64,000 nt of DNA from Bradyrhizobium neotropicale (lineage in GTDB: Bacteria; Pseudomonadota; Alphaproteobacteria; Rhizobiales; Xanthobacteraceae). The stretch lies in contig NZ_LSEF01000085.1 in the NCBI RefSeq assembly GCF_001641695.1, positions 202,654-266,653 on the forward strand. The letters run 5' to 3'. The translations under genes and the position numbers were made by a program. Under the pieces are notes generated by a model, which was not told the DNA's origin, ran no database searches, and saw only the letters and a program-made list of their open reading frames with translations. Each line of letters opens with the position of its first letter. Positions within the stretch are counted from its first letter, which is position 1. Positions 15,193 to 23,800 of the stretch are shown in pieces.

Positions 15193-17235
15193 ATGACCGC
15201 AGCTTTCGTTCCCCAGATCGCCCTCTACCGCCGCTGGCTTGCCGAGCAGCGCGGCCTCTCCTTCGCCGGCTATGAGGAGATGCGGCAATGGTCCGTGCGT
15301 GATCTCGATGGCTTCTGGCGCAGCATCTGGGACTATTACGATCTGCAATCGCCGACGCCGTTCTCGGCCGTGATCACCGAGCGCAAGATGCCTGGCGCGG
15401 TCTGGTTTCCCGGCGCGCAGGTCAACTACGCCCGCCAGGTGTTCCGGCATGTCGAGGCGGCGGATGCCGCCGGCCTGCCTGCGGTCGTCAGCAGCGGCGA
15501 GGACGGCAGGCTGACGGAGACGAGCTGGCCGGAGCTGCGGCGCAAGGCCGCCGCGCTCGCGCTGCATCTGCGCGACAAGGGCGTCAAGCCGGGCGACCGT
15601 GTCGCGGCCTATCTACCCAACATCCCCGAGACCATCATCGCGTTTCTGGCCGCCGCCAGCATCGGCGCGGTCTGGAGTGTGTGCGCGCCCGACATGGCGG
15701 CGCCTGCGGTCATCGACCGCTTCAAGCAGATTGAGCCGAAAGTGCTGATCGCGTGCGACGCCGTCACCTATGCCGGGCGGCGGCACGACCGAAGCGACGT
15801 CGTCGACGAGCTTCGGCGATCCCTGCCGACGGTCGAGCATGTCATTCTGCACGGCGAACAGGCCGCCGCACCGGACGCGCAGCTCTCCAGCATCCTTGCA
15901 AGGATGGGGGCGGCAATCGATGCGTTCGAGCCGGTGTGGCTGCCGTTCGATCACCCGCTCTGGATCGTCTATTCCAGTGGCACCACCGGCCTGCCAAAAC
16001 CGATCGTGCATGGCCATGGCGGCATCGTCATCGTGGTGCTGGCGCTGCTCGGGCTGCACAACGACATCGGCTGCTCCTACCACGCGAACTCGTTCGGCGA
16101 GCGCTATCACTGGTACAGCTCGACCGGCTGGATCATGTGGAATTCGCAAGTTGGCGGCCTGCTCAGCGGCACCACCTGCTGCATCTTCGACGGCAGCCCC
16201 GGCGGCACCAAAGACAAGCCGGATTGGACCACGCTGTGGCGCTTCGTCGCCCAGTCGAGATCGACGTTCTTCGGCGCAGGCGCGGCGTTCTTCGCGAACT
16301 GCGCCAAGGCCGAGATCGACCTGACCGTCACCGGCGATCTCTCGCAATTGCGCTGCCTCGGCTCCACCGGCTCGCCGCTCAGCGCCGACACGCAAGGCTG
16401 GTTCAACACGCACTTCGCGGCGCTGTCGAAGACAAACGGCAGCAAGGCGCAGGCCGACATCTGGTGGGCGAACATTTCCGGTGGCACCGACTTCGCCGGC
16501 GCCTTCATCGGCGGCAACCGCGAGCTGCCGCAAACGCCGGGCGCGATGCAGTGCCGCCTGCTCGGCGCCGCCGTGGAGGCCTTCAGCGAACAGGGCCGCG
16601 CCGTGATCGACGAGGTCGGCGAGCTCGTCTGCACCGAGCCGATGCCGTCGATGCCGCTCTATTTCTGGAACGACAAGGGCGACGTGCGCTACCGCTCCAG
16701 CTATTTCGAGACCTATCCGGACAATTTCGACGGCAGCGGCCGGGGACCGGTGTGGCGGCACGGCGACTGGCTCAAGGTCAATCCCGACGGCTCCTGCGTG
16801 ATCTATGGCCGCAGCGATGCGACCATCAACCGGCACGGCCTGCGGATGGGCACGAGCGAGCTCTATTCCGCGATCGAGGCGCTGCCGGAGGTGCTCGACT
16901 CTCTGGTCGTCGACCTCGAATATCTCGGCCGCGACAGCTACATGCCGCTGTTCGTGGTGCTGCGCGAGGGCATCACATTCGATGCCGCGATGCAGGCAAA
17001 GATCAACAAGGCGATCGAGGCCTGCCTGTCGCGCAGATTCCTGCCGAACGAGATCTTCGCCGTCGCCGAGATCCCGCGCACACTCTCCGGCAAGAAGCAG
17101 GAGCTGCCGATCAAGAAGCTCTTGCTGGGCCATCCCGTCGAAAAGGTCATCAACAAGGAGGCGATGGCCAACCCCGCCTGCCTCGACTGGTATCTCGCAT
17201 TCGCACGCGACTATCTGGCCAGAACTGCAGCGTGA
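15193..17235 (+). CDS. Acetoacetate--CoA ligase (acetoacetyl-CoA synthetase)
   Basis: A 680-residue adenylate-forming enzyme converting acetoacetate, ATP and CoA to acetoacetyl-CoA. In rhizobia this lets poly-3-hydroxybutyrate-derived acetoacetate re-enter metabolism. The N-terminal ACAS_N segment contains YPxVxxF-like FWRSIWDYYDLQSP and WFPGAQVNYA. The AMP-binding P-loop is YSSGTTGLPKP (about 260-270). Later come GGTDFAGAFIGGN, GDWLKVNPDGSCVIYGRSDA, and the C-terminal catalytic-lysine region LSGKKQELPIKKLLLG. Length and motifs fit AcsA2/AacS and not acetyl-CoA synthetase. ATG 15193 is chosen over an upstream TTG. Confidence 0.93.
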   Translation: MTAAFVPQIALYRRWLAEQRGLSFAGYEEMRQWSVRDLDGFWRSIWDYYDLQSPTPFSAVITERKMPGAVWFPGAQVNYARQVFRHVEAADAAGLPAVVSSGEDGRLTETSWPELRRKAAALALHLRDKGVKPGDRVAAYLPNIPETIIAFLAAASIGAVWSVCAPDMAAPAVIDRFKQIEPKVLIACDAVTYAGRRHDRSDVVDELRRSLPTVEHVILHGEQAAAPDAQLSSILARMGAAIDAFEPVWLPFDHPLWIVYSSGTTGLPKPIVHGHGGIVIVVLALLGLHNDIGCSYHANSFGERYHWYSSTGWIMWNSQVGGLLSGTTCCIFDGSPGGTKDKPDWTTLWRFVAQSRSTFFGAGAAFFANCAKAEIDLTVTGDLSQLRCLGSTGSPLSADTQGWFNTHFAALSKTNGSKAQADIWWANISGGTDFAGAFIGGNRELPQTPGAMQCRLLGAAVEAFSEQGRAVIDEVGELVCTEPMPSMPLYFWNDKGDVRYRSSYFETYPDNFDGSGRGPVWRHGDWLKVNPDGSCVIYGRSDATINRHGLRMGTSELYSAIEALPEVLDSLVVDLEYLGRDSYMPLFVVLREGITFDAAMQAKINKAIEACLSRRFLPNEIFAVAEIPRTLSGKKQELPIKKLLLGHPVEKVINKEAMANPACLDWYLAFARDYLARTAA

Positions 17236-17258
17236 AGGACCGCGGCCTGAACCGGCGA

Positions 17259-17471
17259 TCAGCCGCCGCCGTAATTGGAGGGGTCGAGATTCCTGTTCTC
17301 CGATGGCGGGATCGGCGGATAGCCGGGAAATTTGTACCAGCCGGGCGGAACGGCTGCATCGCCAGAGGGACGAACCACGGCATGTGGCCGCGGGCGGGCG
17401 TGATGCGCCGGTGCGGCGGCGGCCGTGGCGCATGCCGAGATCAAGAGGGCCAAGGCCAGGACAGATCGCAT
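17259..17471 (-). CDS. Small secreted hypothetical protein (70 aa)
   Basis: The start ATG at 17471 has GGAG 8 bases upstream on the minus strand. A signal peptide (RSVLALALLISACATAAAAP) is followed by a His/Pro/Arg-rich mature part ending SENRNLDPSNYGGG. The cysteine in ISACAT could serve as a lipobox, but the Ala-rich run after it fits ordinary cleavage better. Function unknown. Confidence 0.65.
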   Translation of the reverse strand: MRSVLALALLISACATAAAAPAHHARPRPHAVVRPSGDAAVPPGWYKFPGYPPIPPSENRNLDPSNYGGG

Positions 17472-17679
17472 TGAACGTGCTCCAGATTCCACCCGTCTTC
17501 GATGTGGTGCGGGAACCATGCCGCGCCCACGCGCCGCGCGGTCACGACCGGTCACATCGGCGGCATCGCGAAATGTCGCCAGTCCCAAAGATCAGCCGAA
17601 ATTGCACCATGGGCATTTGGAGTCCGTTCACCCATCGCCGCTAGATCAGGATGATCCTCCGCTCACCGAATGCCCTGTG

Positions 17680-17982
17680 ATGCCCGACCTCAATGCCGTC
17701 CTGACCAGGCTGAACGACCGCCTGCTCCGCCTCGAGGGCGAACTGTTCGTGCTGCGCTCGCTGGCGCGCGCGACGCTGACGGCCGGCGACGACCACGCGG
17801 TTCGGATGCGCAAGCTGGTCGAAGCCGCCAAGGTCGCGCTCGGCGACGAGGCCAAGCGTCCCCTCGACAGGCCGACGCGCAAATATGTCGATGCGGCAAC
17901 CGCACTGGTGGAGGAATTGCTGGTCGAGCCAACCCCGGCGCGGCCGCTGTTCACCGTCATCGACGGCGGCAAGCGGGACTGA
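17680..17982 (+). CDS. Hypothetical helical protein (100 aa)
   Basis: Starts at ATG 17680 (or GTG 17677 just before it). The product is strongly helical: LNAVLTRLNDRLLRLEGELF suggests a coiled coil, followed by a second helical region (RKLVEAAKVALGDEAKRP) and a short beta-like end PLFTVIDGGKRD. It is cytoplasmic with no cysteines. No family recognised. Confidence 0.6.
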   Translation: MPDLNAVLTRLNDRLLRLEGELFVLRSLARATLTAGDDHAVRMRKLVEAAKVALGDEAKRPLDRPTRKYVDAATALVEELLVEPTPARPLFTVIDGGKRD

Positions 17983-17990
17983 TGCGCGTC

Positions 17991-18206
17991 TCAGGCCGCG
18001 GCGGAATCCGTCTTCAGGCGGCTGATGCCGGACTCGATGATCGCGATCTCCGCGTCGATCTGGTCGATCGGCAGGCTGAAATCGTAGCCGGACTTGCTCT
18101 TGAGATCGACCGCGAGCCGCTGCCTGTGCATCATCAGCTGGTCCAGGCCGCGGCGGTTCTTCAGCCGGACATAGGTCTCGACGATCTGCTCAATCGCGCT
18201 CGGCAT
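17991..18206 (-). CDS. Small hypothetical protein (71 aa)
   Basis: A 71-residue helical protein from ATG 18206, reading MPSAIEQIVETYVRLKNRR then a C-terminal helix DAEIAIIESGISRLKTD. Charged and cytoplasmic. It converges on the plus-strand gene ending 17982 with only 8 bases between stops. The ribosome-binding site is weak. Confidence 0.55.
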   Translation of the reverse strand: MPSAIEQIVETYVRLKNRRGLDQLMMHRQRLAVDLKSKSGYDFSLPIDQIDAEIAIIESGISRLKTDSAAA

Positions 18207-18360
18207 GAAATCAGCCCCGGCAGAAACCCCCGCGCGGCATTGGCGCCGGCGGGACATTTTCAGTGTCGCGGTACGCAATACAAATCCGCGACAGATTCGT
18301 CGATACGCGAAGCAGGTTGAGAACGTGTTACCGTTCGATGATCTGCTGGCGCACGGCATT

Positions 18361-18389
18361 AAAAAGCCGCTGGCGATCACGCCAGCGGC
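18361..18389 (-). terminator. Intrinsic terminator for minus-strand transcription
   Basis: GCCGCTGGCG (18366-18375), loop ATCA, CGCCAGCGGC (18380-18389): a perfect 10-bp stem. The AAAAA before it at 18361-18365 becomes the T-run on the minus strand. It would end transcripts of the small membrane protein gene at 18558-18737. Confidence 0.7.
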
Positions 18390-18557
18390 CGAACCGGGTT
18401 CGAAAAGGGATGCGGGATGAAATGTCGCCAGCCCCGGTCCGGACATCTAACCGCGGGCGCAAGAATCGTTCTGTCCAGAATCAAACACAGGAACCGACTT
18501 TGCTGGGCTTGGGGCAGGCGCCCGCGTGGCAACGATCACGCCGAGGCACCGCGGAAT

Positions 18558-18737
18558 TCAGCGCTCCTGCACATGCATCACGACTGAGCCGACCAACCCG
18601 ATCAGCGCACATGCCAGGAGCGCGTATTGCAGGATGGCGAGCGCCTGGCTCGGCGCCTCTGTCGCGCTCGTGATCTCATAGATCAGCAATCCCGATGTGA
18701 TCCCGCTCATCAGCATCAGCTTTGGCCATCGCGACAC
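18558..18737 (-). CDS. Small membrane protein (59 aa)
   Basis: A GTG start at 18737 follows GGGGGG five bases upstream. Two hydrophobic helices are present (LMLMSGITSGLLIYEI and LQYALLACALIGLVGSVVM) joined by a short polar loop, so a two-pass inner-membrane protein. An in-frame extension upstream has no hydrophobic or domain features. Function unknown. Confidence 0.6.
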   Translation of the reverse strand: MSRWPKLMLMSGITSGLLIYEITSATEAPSQALAILQYALLACALIGLVGSVVMHVQER

Positions 18738-18907
18738 GGCATCCCCCCGCTTGGACGGGGTATTGGACGCAGCGACGGGGCCACCGGTTCGACGCGGCCT
18801 GCCCATGTGCATTGTTGATAACCGGCGCAACGGCCCCGCGGGTGGTGACAGAACGGCCTGACGTGTTATCGGGAATATGACGCAGTTGCGAGACGGATCG
18901 GACACAC

Positions 18908-19495
18908 ATGCGCATTACCCTCGTCGGCTCCCGCCATTTCGGCGTGACCACCCTGAACATGCTCCGGGAGCACGGCGTGCCTGTGGTGAGGGTCGTGGTG
19001 GCCGATGGCGAGGATCGCCTGGCCGCGGCCGCCAAGGCCGCCGGGATCGACGTGGTGGTCCAGGCCAATCCGAAGCTGGTGGTCGCCTCGGAGATCGCAC
19101 CCGACACCGACCTGATCATCACGGCGCACAGCCACGCCCGGGTCGGCCGGGACGCGCTTGCCGCCGCCAAGCTCGGCGGGATCGGCTATCACCCGTCGCT
19201 CCTGCCCCGCCATCGCGGCAAGGCCGCGGTCGAATGGACCATCAAGGAAGGCGATCCGATCGCCGGGGGCACGATCTACCACCTTGCCGAGCGCATGGAC
19301 GCCGGCGCCATCGCCGCCCAGGACTGGTGCTTCGTCAGGAAGGGCGAGACCGCCCGCGATCTGTGGGAACGTGCCCTGGCCCCGCTCGGCCTCAAGCTGC
19401 TGGCCGATGTGATCGACTATGCCACGGTGCACAAGGCGCTGCCGAACAAGCCCCAGGACGAGCAGTTCGCGACCTCGGCGCCGAGTCTCTCCTGA
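18908..19495 (+). CDS. Formyltransferase family protein
   Basis: A 195-residue protein with the N-terminal fold of the folate-dependent formyltransferases (Fmt, GART, PurU): MRITLVGSRHFGV, then the signature GIGYHPSLLPRHRGKAAVEW with the catalytic-type His and HPSLLP, and GGTIYHLAERMDAGAIAAQD. It lacks the C-terminal tRNA-binding domain of methionyl-tRNA formyltransferase, so it likely acts on a small molecule or sugar nucleotide with 10-formyl-tetrahydrofolate. Substrate unknown. It is divergent from the small membrane protein gene. Confidence 0.87.
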   Translation: MRITLVGSRHFGVTTLNMLREHGVPVVRVVVADGEDRLAAAAKAAGIDVVVQANPKLVVASEIAPDTDLIITAHSHARVGRDALAAAKLGGIGYHPSLLPRHRGKAAVEWTIKEGDPIAGGTIYHLAERMDAGAIAAQDWCFVRKGETARDLWERALAPLGLKLLADVIDYATVHKALPNKPQDEQFATSAPSLS

Positions 19496-19668
19496 CGTTT
19501 ACCCTTAACGGCCGGACGCATTGATTCCGCTTCAAAAATCGGAGCCGGAATCGCAAATAAACCATTGTTCCCACAGGAACAATTTTCGCTTTGGCATTGC
19601 AACAAAATTCTGTCACATTTCGTCCGAATAACGCGTCAGTATCTCAGACATATTCAAGGACGGAATTC

Positions 19669-20019
19669 ATGCGTTTTGCTCGCAATGCGGTGATCTGTGC
19701 CGCTTCAGTTTTCGCCGGTACCCTCGCCGCTCCCGCGTTCGCCCAGAACCCCTATGACGGCAACTGGCAGGTCACGATCGTGACGAAGTCCGGCTCCTGC
19801 GAGCCCACCGCAAGCTCGATGTTGACCGTTGCCGACGGCAAGATCACTGCGCCCGGCGCTAACGTTTCCGGCACCATCGGCCGGGAGGGTCTTGTGCGGG
19901 TTTCGATCAATGGTGCATATGCCAACGGTCAACTCAACGGCAACGCCGGATCGGGGAAGTGGAATGGAGCATCAGCAGGCATACCGTGCAGCGGGCGCTG
20001 GGAAGCATCGCGCCAATAA
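19669..20019 (+). CDS. Secreted hypothetical protein (116 aa)
   Basis: The ATG at 19669 follows AAGGACGG. A signal peptide (NAVICAASVFAGTLAAPAFA) precedes a small beta-rich domain beginning YDGNWQVTIVTKSGSC and ending CSGRWEASRQ, with one probable disulphide. The start of the mature part, P-Y-D-G-x-W, is shared with many rhizobial periplasmic proteins whose role is unknown. The next gene carries a related beta-rich secreted protein, so they may form a pair. Confidence 0.75.
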   Translation: MRFARNAVICAASVFAGTLAAPAFAQNPYDGNWQVTIVTKSGSCEPTASSMLTVADGKITAPGANVSGTIGREGLVRVSINGAYANGQLNGNAGSGKWNGASAGIPCSGRWEASRQ

Positions 20020-20056
20020 ACCAACTGAGGCTCGTGCCCGAAACCGGCGGCTGCTG

Positions 20057-20509
20057 ATGGCGGCCGCCGTTTTGTTTGTGGCATCAATCGCCAACTCCGA
20101 GAGCCACGCCCAGGCTGGTCCGTTCGCGCCCATGGCGGGCACGTGGAGCGGCGCCGGCACCGTCACCCTCGACGACGGCTCCTCCGAGCGCATCCGCTGC
20201 CGGGCCAAATACGCGCCGATCGGCCCCACCATGGAGATGTCGCTGACCTGCGCCAGCGATGCCTACAAGTTCAACCTCGCCGCCAATGTCCGGGCCGAGG
20301 GCAGCGCCATCACCGGCAGCTGGAGCGAGGCCAGCCGCAATATCAGCGGCGCCCTGCAGGGCCGCGGCGGCGGCGGCAACTTCGAGGTGGTCGCCTCCAC
20401 CGCCGGCTTCAACGCCAACATTGCGCTGAAAACGATCGGCAACAAGCAGACCGTCACGATGCGGGCGGACAGCCAGTTCCGCGGCGCCAACATTACGCTG
20501 TCGCGCTAA
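20057..20509 (+). CDS. Secreted beta-rich hypothetical protein (about 150 aa)
   Basis: A signal-peptide-like segment (LLMAAAVLFVASIANSESHA) is followed by GPFAPMAGTWSGAGTVTLDD and repeated beta strands. Two cysteines (RCRAK, LTCAS) probably bond, and the end reads QFRGANITLSR. It resembles the periplasmic proteins with a lipocalin-like beta barrel seen widely in Bradyrhizobium. The start is uncertain: ATG 20057 leaves out basic residues (RARNRR) that would suit the n-region of the signal, which could mean an earlier start overlapping the previous gene. Confidence 0.65.
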   Translation: MAAAVLFVASIANSESHAQAGPFAPMAGTWSGAGTVTLDDGSSERIRCRAKYAPIGPTMEMSLTCASDAYKFNLAANVRAEGSAITGSWSEASRNISGALQGRGGGGNFEVVASTAGFNANIALKTIGNKQTVTMRADSQFRGANITLSR

Positions 20510-20530
20510 GCCAATACGACGGACGCGACA

Positions 20531-20560
20531 AACGGTCCGGCGCTTGCGCCGGACCGTTTT
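20531..20560. terminator. Bidirectional terminator between convergent genes
   Basis: A 13-bp perfect stem, AACGGTCCGGCGC / GCGCCGGACCGTT, with a 2-base loop (20544-20545), followed by TT on the plus strand and AA before it. It separates the plus-strand secreted protein (stop 20509) from the minus-strand RidA gene (stop 20565). Confidence 0.75.
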
Positions 20561-20564
20561 GCGT

Positions 20565-20963
20565 TCAGGCATTGGGAACGAACGCCGTCACCTCGATCTC
20601 GACCTTGGCCCGCTCATCCACCAGGCCACCGATGTAAAGCAGCGTCGACGGCGGGAAATTGCGTCCAAGCGTCTCCTTCCAGGCCGCGCCGATACCGGCG
20701 CCCGCGGCCTCATATTCGCTGCGGCTGGTCAGGTACCAGGTCAGGCGGACGATGTGCTCGGGGCCGACGCCGGCTTCCGCCAAGAGCTTGATGATCCGCT
20801 TCAGCGCGGTCGCCACCTGCGTCGACAGGTCCGGCGCGTAGTTGCCGGTCTCGTCGCCGCCGGTCTGCCCGGCGAGCACCACCCATCGGCCCGACCCTTC
20901 CACCACCACGCCGTGGGAAAAGCCGCGCGGTTTCGACCATTCGGCCGGCTGCAAGATACGCAT
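20565..20963 (-). CDS. RidA family protein (YjgF/YER057c/UK114)
   Basis: A 132-residue member of the RidA family, which hydrolyses reactive enamine/imine intermediates such as 2-aminoacrylate from PLP enzymes. Family features include VVLAGQTGGDETGNYAPDLS, QVATALKRIIKLLAEAG, HIVRLTWYLTSRSEYEA and the C-terminal VDERAKVEIEVTAFVPNA. The usual substrate Arg (in VxxxxLVDxxxxVEIE, here replaced by Glu) does not align clearly, so it may be a paralogue of another RidA subgroup. Divergent from the DMT transporter. Confidence 0.87.
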   Translation of the reverse strand: MRILQPAEWSKPRGFSHGVVVEGSGRWVVLAGQTGGDETGNYAPDLSTQVATALKRIIKLLAEAGVGPEHIVRLTWYLTSRSEYEAAGAGIGAAWKETLGRNFPPSTLLYIGGLVDERAKVEIEVTAFVPNA

Positions 20964-21059
20964 GAGCGAGATCTCCCGATTTTCTTGTTGTTCGGTGCAG
21001 CCTTAGCACGCCGCCCTGCATCGCTGCATCCGCAGATTTGGCCGTTGCAAACGCCGTTG

Positions 21060-21986
21060 ATGTCGCCGATACCGGCGATCCCTCAGAACTCTCCCCTGCA
21101 GCTTGCGCCGATGAGCACGACACCCTCCAAAACGATGGCTGCGCTGTGGATGGCCGGCTGGCTGTCGCTGATGCTGATCATGGCGGTCGCCGGGCGCGAG
21201 ACCACGCTGGAGCTGAACGTCTTCCAGATCATGGAAGTACGCTCGTTGCTCGGCTTCATTCTGCTCTCCCCGATCATCTACCGCGCCGGCGGCTTCAAGG
21301 TGCTGCGGACGACGCGCCTGCCTGAGCATATCGGGCGCAACCTGGTCCACTACGCCGCCCAGCTTGGCTGGTTCTTTGCGCTGACGCTGATTCCAATCGG
21401 CCAGGTCGTGGCGATCGAGTTCACCATGCCGATCTGGACCGCGATCCTCGCGGCCAGCTTCCTGTCCGAGCGCATCACGCCGTGGAAGAGCGCGGCCATC
21501 GTGCTCGGTCTCGTCGGCGTCGCCGTCATCGTCCGACCCGCGACCGGCGAGATCAATCCGGGCCAGCTCATCGCGCTTGGCGCCGCCATGGGGTTCGGGA
21601 TTTCGATGGCGCTGATCAAATCGCTGACCCGCACCGAAAGCGCCCTGTCGATCCTGTTCTGGATGCTGGTGGTGCAATCTGTCGCAGGCTTCGTTCCGAC
21701 CCTGTTCGTCTGGACCTGGCCGTCCGCCTATGTCTGGGCCTGGATGGGCGTCATCGCCGTCTGCGGCACGTTTTCACATTATTGCCTCGCCAGCGCGATG
21801 CGCTATGCGGACGCAACCATTGTCGTGCCGATGGACTTCCTGCGCGTTCCACTGACCGCCACCGCCGGCTGGCTGCTGTATTCAGAACGGCTCGACGCCT
21901 GGACTGTGCTCGGCGCGGCGCTGATTCTTTTCGGCAACCTCCTGAATTTGAAGCCGACCGCGCGGGTTCCGGCCCGCGCGCAATGA
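21060..21986 (+). CDS. EamA/DMT superfamily transporter
   Basis: A protein of about 300 residues with ten predicted helices in two EamA repeats: AALWMAGWLSLMLIMAVAG and GWFFALTLIPIGQVVAIEFT in the first half, LIALGAAMGFGISMALIKSL and VLGAALILFGNLLNL in the second. The short TIPxxxAxxLxFxxP-like stretch (IEFTMPIWTAILAASFLSER) is characteristic of drug/metabolite exporters. The substrate is unknown. The start is uncertain: ATG 21060 or 21111, neither with a clear ribosome-binding site. Confidence 0.88.
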   Translation: MSPIPAIPQNSPLQLAPMSTTPSKTMAALWMAGWLSLMLIMAVAGRETTLELNVFQIMEVRSLLGFILLSPIIYRAGGFKVLRTTRLPEHIGRNLVHYAAQLGWFFALTLIPIGQVVAIEFTMPIWTAILAASFLSERITPWKSAAIVLGLVGVAVIVRPATGEINPGQLIALGAAMGFGISMALIKSLTRTESALSILFWMLVVQSVAGFVPTLFVWTWPSAYVWAWMGVIAVCGTFSHYCLASAMRYADATIVVPMDFLRVPLTATAGWLLYSERLDAWTVLGAALILFGNLLNLKPTARVPARAQ

Positions 21987-22023
21987 ACCGCAAGCCCGCT
22001 CGGACGACCAAACAAAGTGGTCG

Positions 22024-22043
22024 AGCGTGATTTGGATCACGCT
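22024..22043. promoter_or_regulatory. CRP/FNR-like palindrome upstream of the caspase gene
   Basis: AGCGTGAT-TTGG-ATCACGCT is a perfect 8-bp-arm palindrome. Its core GTGA-N6-TCAC is the general pattern of CRP/FNR-family sites. It lies 38 bases after the transporter stop and about 145 bases before the caspase-like gene. It could equally be part of a terminator hairpin, but no T-run follows. Confidence 0.35.
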
Positions 22044-22186
22044 TGAGGGCAGTCCCATCGTGCACACTCGGCCGCACAGCAAGGGGTTGGACGCATCGTC
22101 GTTTTGGTGGCGCGAAGTCGGGCACTTCGTGTAGGTTCGTTGCCAATTTGTTGCTGCCTGCAATTCGATTCTGTTGGGGATTTCAG

Positions 22187-23623
22187 ATGCGCTATCTCAC
22201 TCTCCTCGCCTCGCTGATGTGCGTGGCGTTGTCGGTCAGCGCTGCGAAGGCCGACCGTCGCGTCGCCTTCGTCGTCGGTAACGGCAACTACAAGAACGTC
22301 GCGCAATTGCCGAACCCGCCGATCGACGCCAAGGCGATGGCATCGACGCTACGCAATGTCGGCTTCGAGGTGATCGAAGGCTCCAATCTCAGCCGCGACC
22401 AGATGACGGAAAAGCTCCTGGACTTCGGCCGCAAGGCGCAGGGCTCCGACATCGCCATATTTTATTACGCCGGCCACGGCATCGCCGTCGGCGGCACCAA
22501 CTATCTCCTGCCGGTCGACGCCGACATCAAGTCGGAGATGGACGTCAAGCTCGGCGCTGCCATCAACATCGACCTGACGCTCGAGCAGACCATGGGCGAT
22601 GCCAAGGTCAAGCTCGTCTTCCTCGATGCCTGCCGCGACAATCCGTTTGCCGCCAAGATCAAGTCCAGCTCCGCAACGCGCAGTGTCAACGTGCAGAGCG
22701 GTCTTGCCGAGATGAAGTCGGGTGAAGGCACGCTGATCGCGTTCGCCACCGGTCCGGGCCAGACCGCGCTCGACGGCCAGGAAGGCAACAACAGCCCGTT
22801 CACCCGGGCGCTGATCGACAACATCACCAAGCCCGGCGTCGAGATCCAGCAGGCGATGACCTCGGTGCGCGCGCAAGTCAATGAAGAGACCCACAAGGGC
22901 CAGCTTCCCTGGGGCCACACCAACCTGATCGGCGCGGTCTACCTCAACGAGGCCCCGACGACCCAGGTTGCCAATGCGGCGCCGACTGCGGCTGGGAGCG
23001 TGCCGGCGGCCGCAAGCGGCGGCAATACGGATGCGGCCAATCTCGAGCTCGAATACTGGCGCTCGGTCAAGGAGAGCAACAAACCGGAAGAGCTCAACGC
23101 CTACCTCTCCGCCTATCCGAACGGCCAGTTCAAGGCGCTGGCGCTGGCGCGGATCGCGGCGATCAAGAGCGGACCGTCGACCACGACGCGCAATCTGAAT
23201 GCGGGCGTCGATCCCGCGACCTTCACGGATGAAGCCACCCAGCTCACCGAGGACCAGATCGGCCTCAACAAGGGCCAGCGCCGCGACGTGCAGCGCCGCC
23301 TGACCGGGCTCGGCTTCGACACCAAGGTCACCGGTGACTTCAGCGAGGAGACCCGTTCGGTGCTCAAGCGCTGGCAGGCCGCGCGCGGCTATCCGTCGTC
23401 CGGCTATCTCAACAAGCTCCAGCACAAGGCCCTGCTTGCCGAGATCGTGGCGACGACGCCGACCGCGAGCGATGACAGCGCAAGAGCTGCCCGGCGCGCC
23501 AGCGCCCCCGCGCCCAGCAGCGCGCCGCCGCCGGCCCACCGCAGCAGCCCCCCCAGCGATGCCGGCGCGGCCTTCGTGGGCGGCGTTGTCGGCGGCATGA
23601 TGGGCGGCATGTTCCGCCGCTGA
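22187..23623 (+). CDS. Caspase family protein with peptidoglycan-binding-like domain
   Basis: A 478-residue secreted protein. Signal peptide over 1-22; caspase/metacaspase-like p20 domain from about 24 (RRVAFVVGNGNYKN) with catalytic His97 in YYAGHGIAVGG and Cys149 in FLDACRDNPF. Around 360-440 comes a peptidoglycan-binding-like helical segment (RRDVQRRLTGLGFDTKVTGD). The C-terminus is Ala/Pro-rich and ends in a Gly/Met stretch (FVGGVVGGMMGGMFRR) similar to glycine-zipper tails. Such alphaproteobacterial periplasmic caspases are widespread, with poorly known substrates. ATG 22187 gives the signal peptide. A strong terminator follows. Confidence 0.9.
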   Translation: MRYLTLLASLMCVALSVSAAKADRRVAFVVGNGNYKNVAQLPNPPIDAKAMASTLRNVGFEVIEGSNLSRDQMTEKLLDFGRKAQGSDIAIFYYAGHGIAVGGTNYLLPVDADIKSEMDVKLGAAINIDLTLEQTMGDAKVKLVFLDACRDNPFAAKIKSSSATRSVNVQSGLAEMKSGEGTLIAFATGPGQTALDGQEGNNSPFTRALIDNITKPGVEIQQAMTSVRAQVNEETHKGQLPWGHTNLIGAVYLNEAPTTQVANAAPTAAGSVPAAASGGNTDAANLELEYWRSVKESNKPEELNAYLSAYPNGQFKALALARIAAIKSGPSTTTRNLNAGVDPATFTDEATQLTEDQIGLNKGQRRDVQRRLTGLGFDTKVTGDFSEETRSVLKRWQAARGYPSSGYLNKLQHKALLAEIVATTPTASDDSARAARRASAPAPSSAPPPAHRSSPPSDAGAAFVGGVVGGMMGGMFRR

Positions 23624-23646
23624 GGCGTACGCCAGTTTCGAAACGT

Positions 23647-23674
23647 AAAAGCCCGGCTCACGCCGGGCTTTTTT
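23647..23674 (+). terminator. Rho-independent terminator of the caspase gene
   Basis: AAAAGCCCGGC (23647-23657), loop TCAC, GCCGGGCTTTT (23662-23672) then more T. A textbook intrinsic terminator 24 bases after the caspase stop codon; the A-rich left arm makes it usable in both directions. Confidence 0.9.
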
Positions 23675-23682
23675 CTTGCTCG

Positions 23683-23793
23683 CCCTCATCCTGAGGCGCT
23701 TGCGCAGCAAGCGTCTCGAAGGATTAAAGCCCGGCTGCAGCCACGGGCCTCCATGGTTCGAGACGGCGCTGACGCGCCTCCTCACATGAGGAG
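23683..23793. repeat. Dispersed palindromic repeat (REP/BIME-like), copy A
   Basis: Begins CCCTCATCCTGAGGCG and ends CGCCTCCTCACATGAGGAG, so its ends are inverted repeats of each other. Internal blocks (CGTCTCGAAGGAT, ATGGTTCGAGACGGCGCT) are shared with copy B at 32260-32374. It sits between convergent genes (caspase and the antitoxin-like gene). Confidence 0.85.
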
Positions 23794-23800
23794 TTAGATC

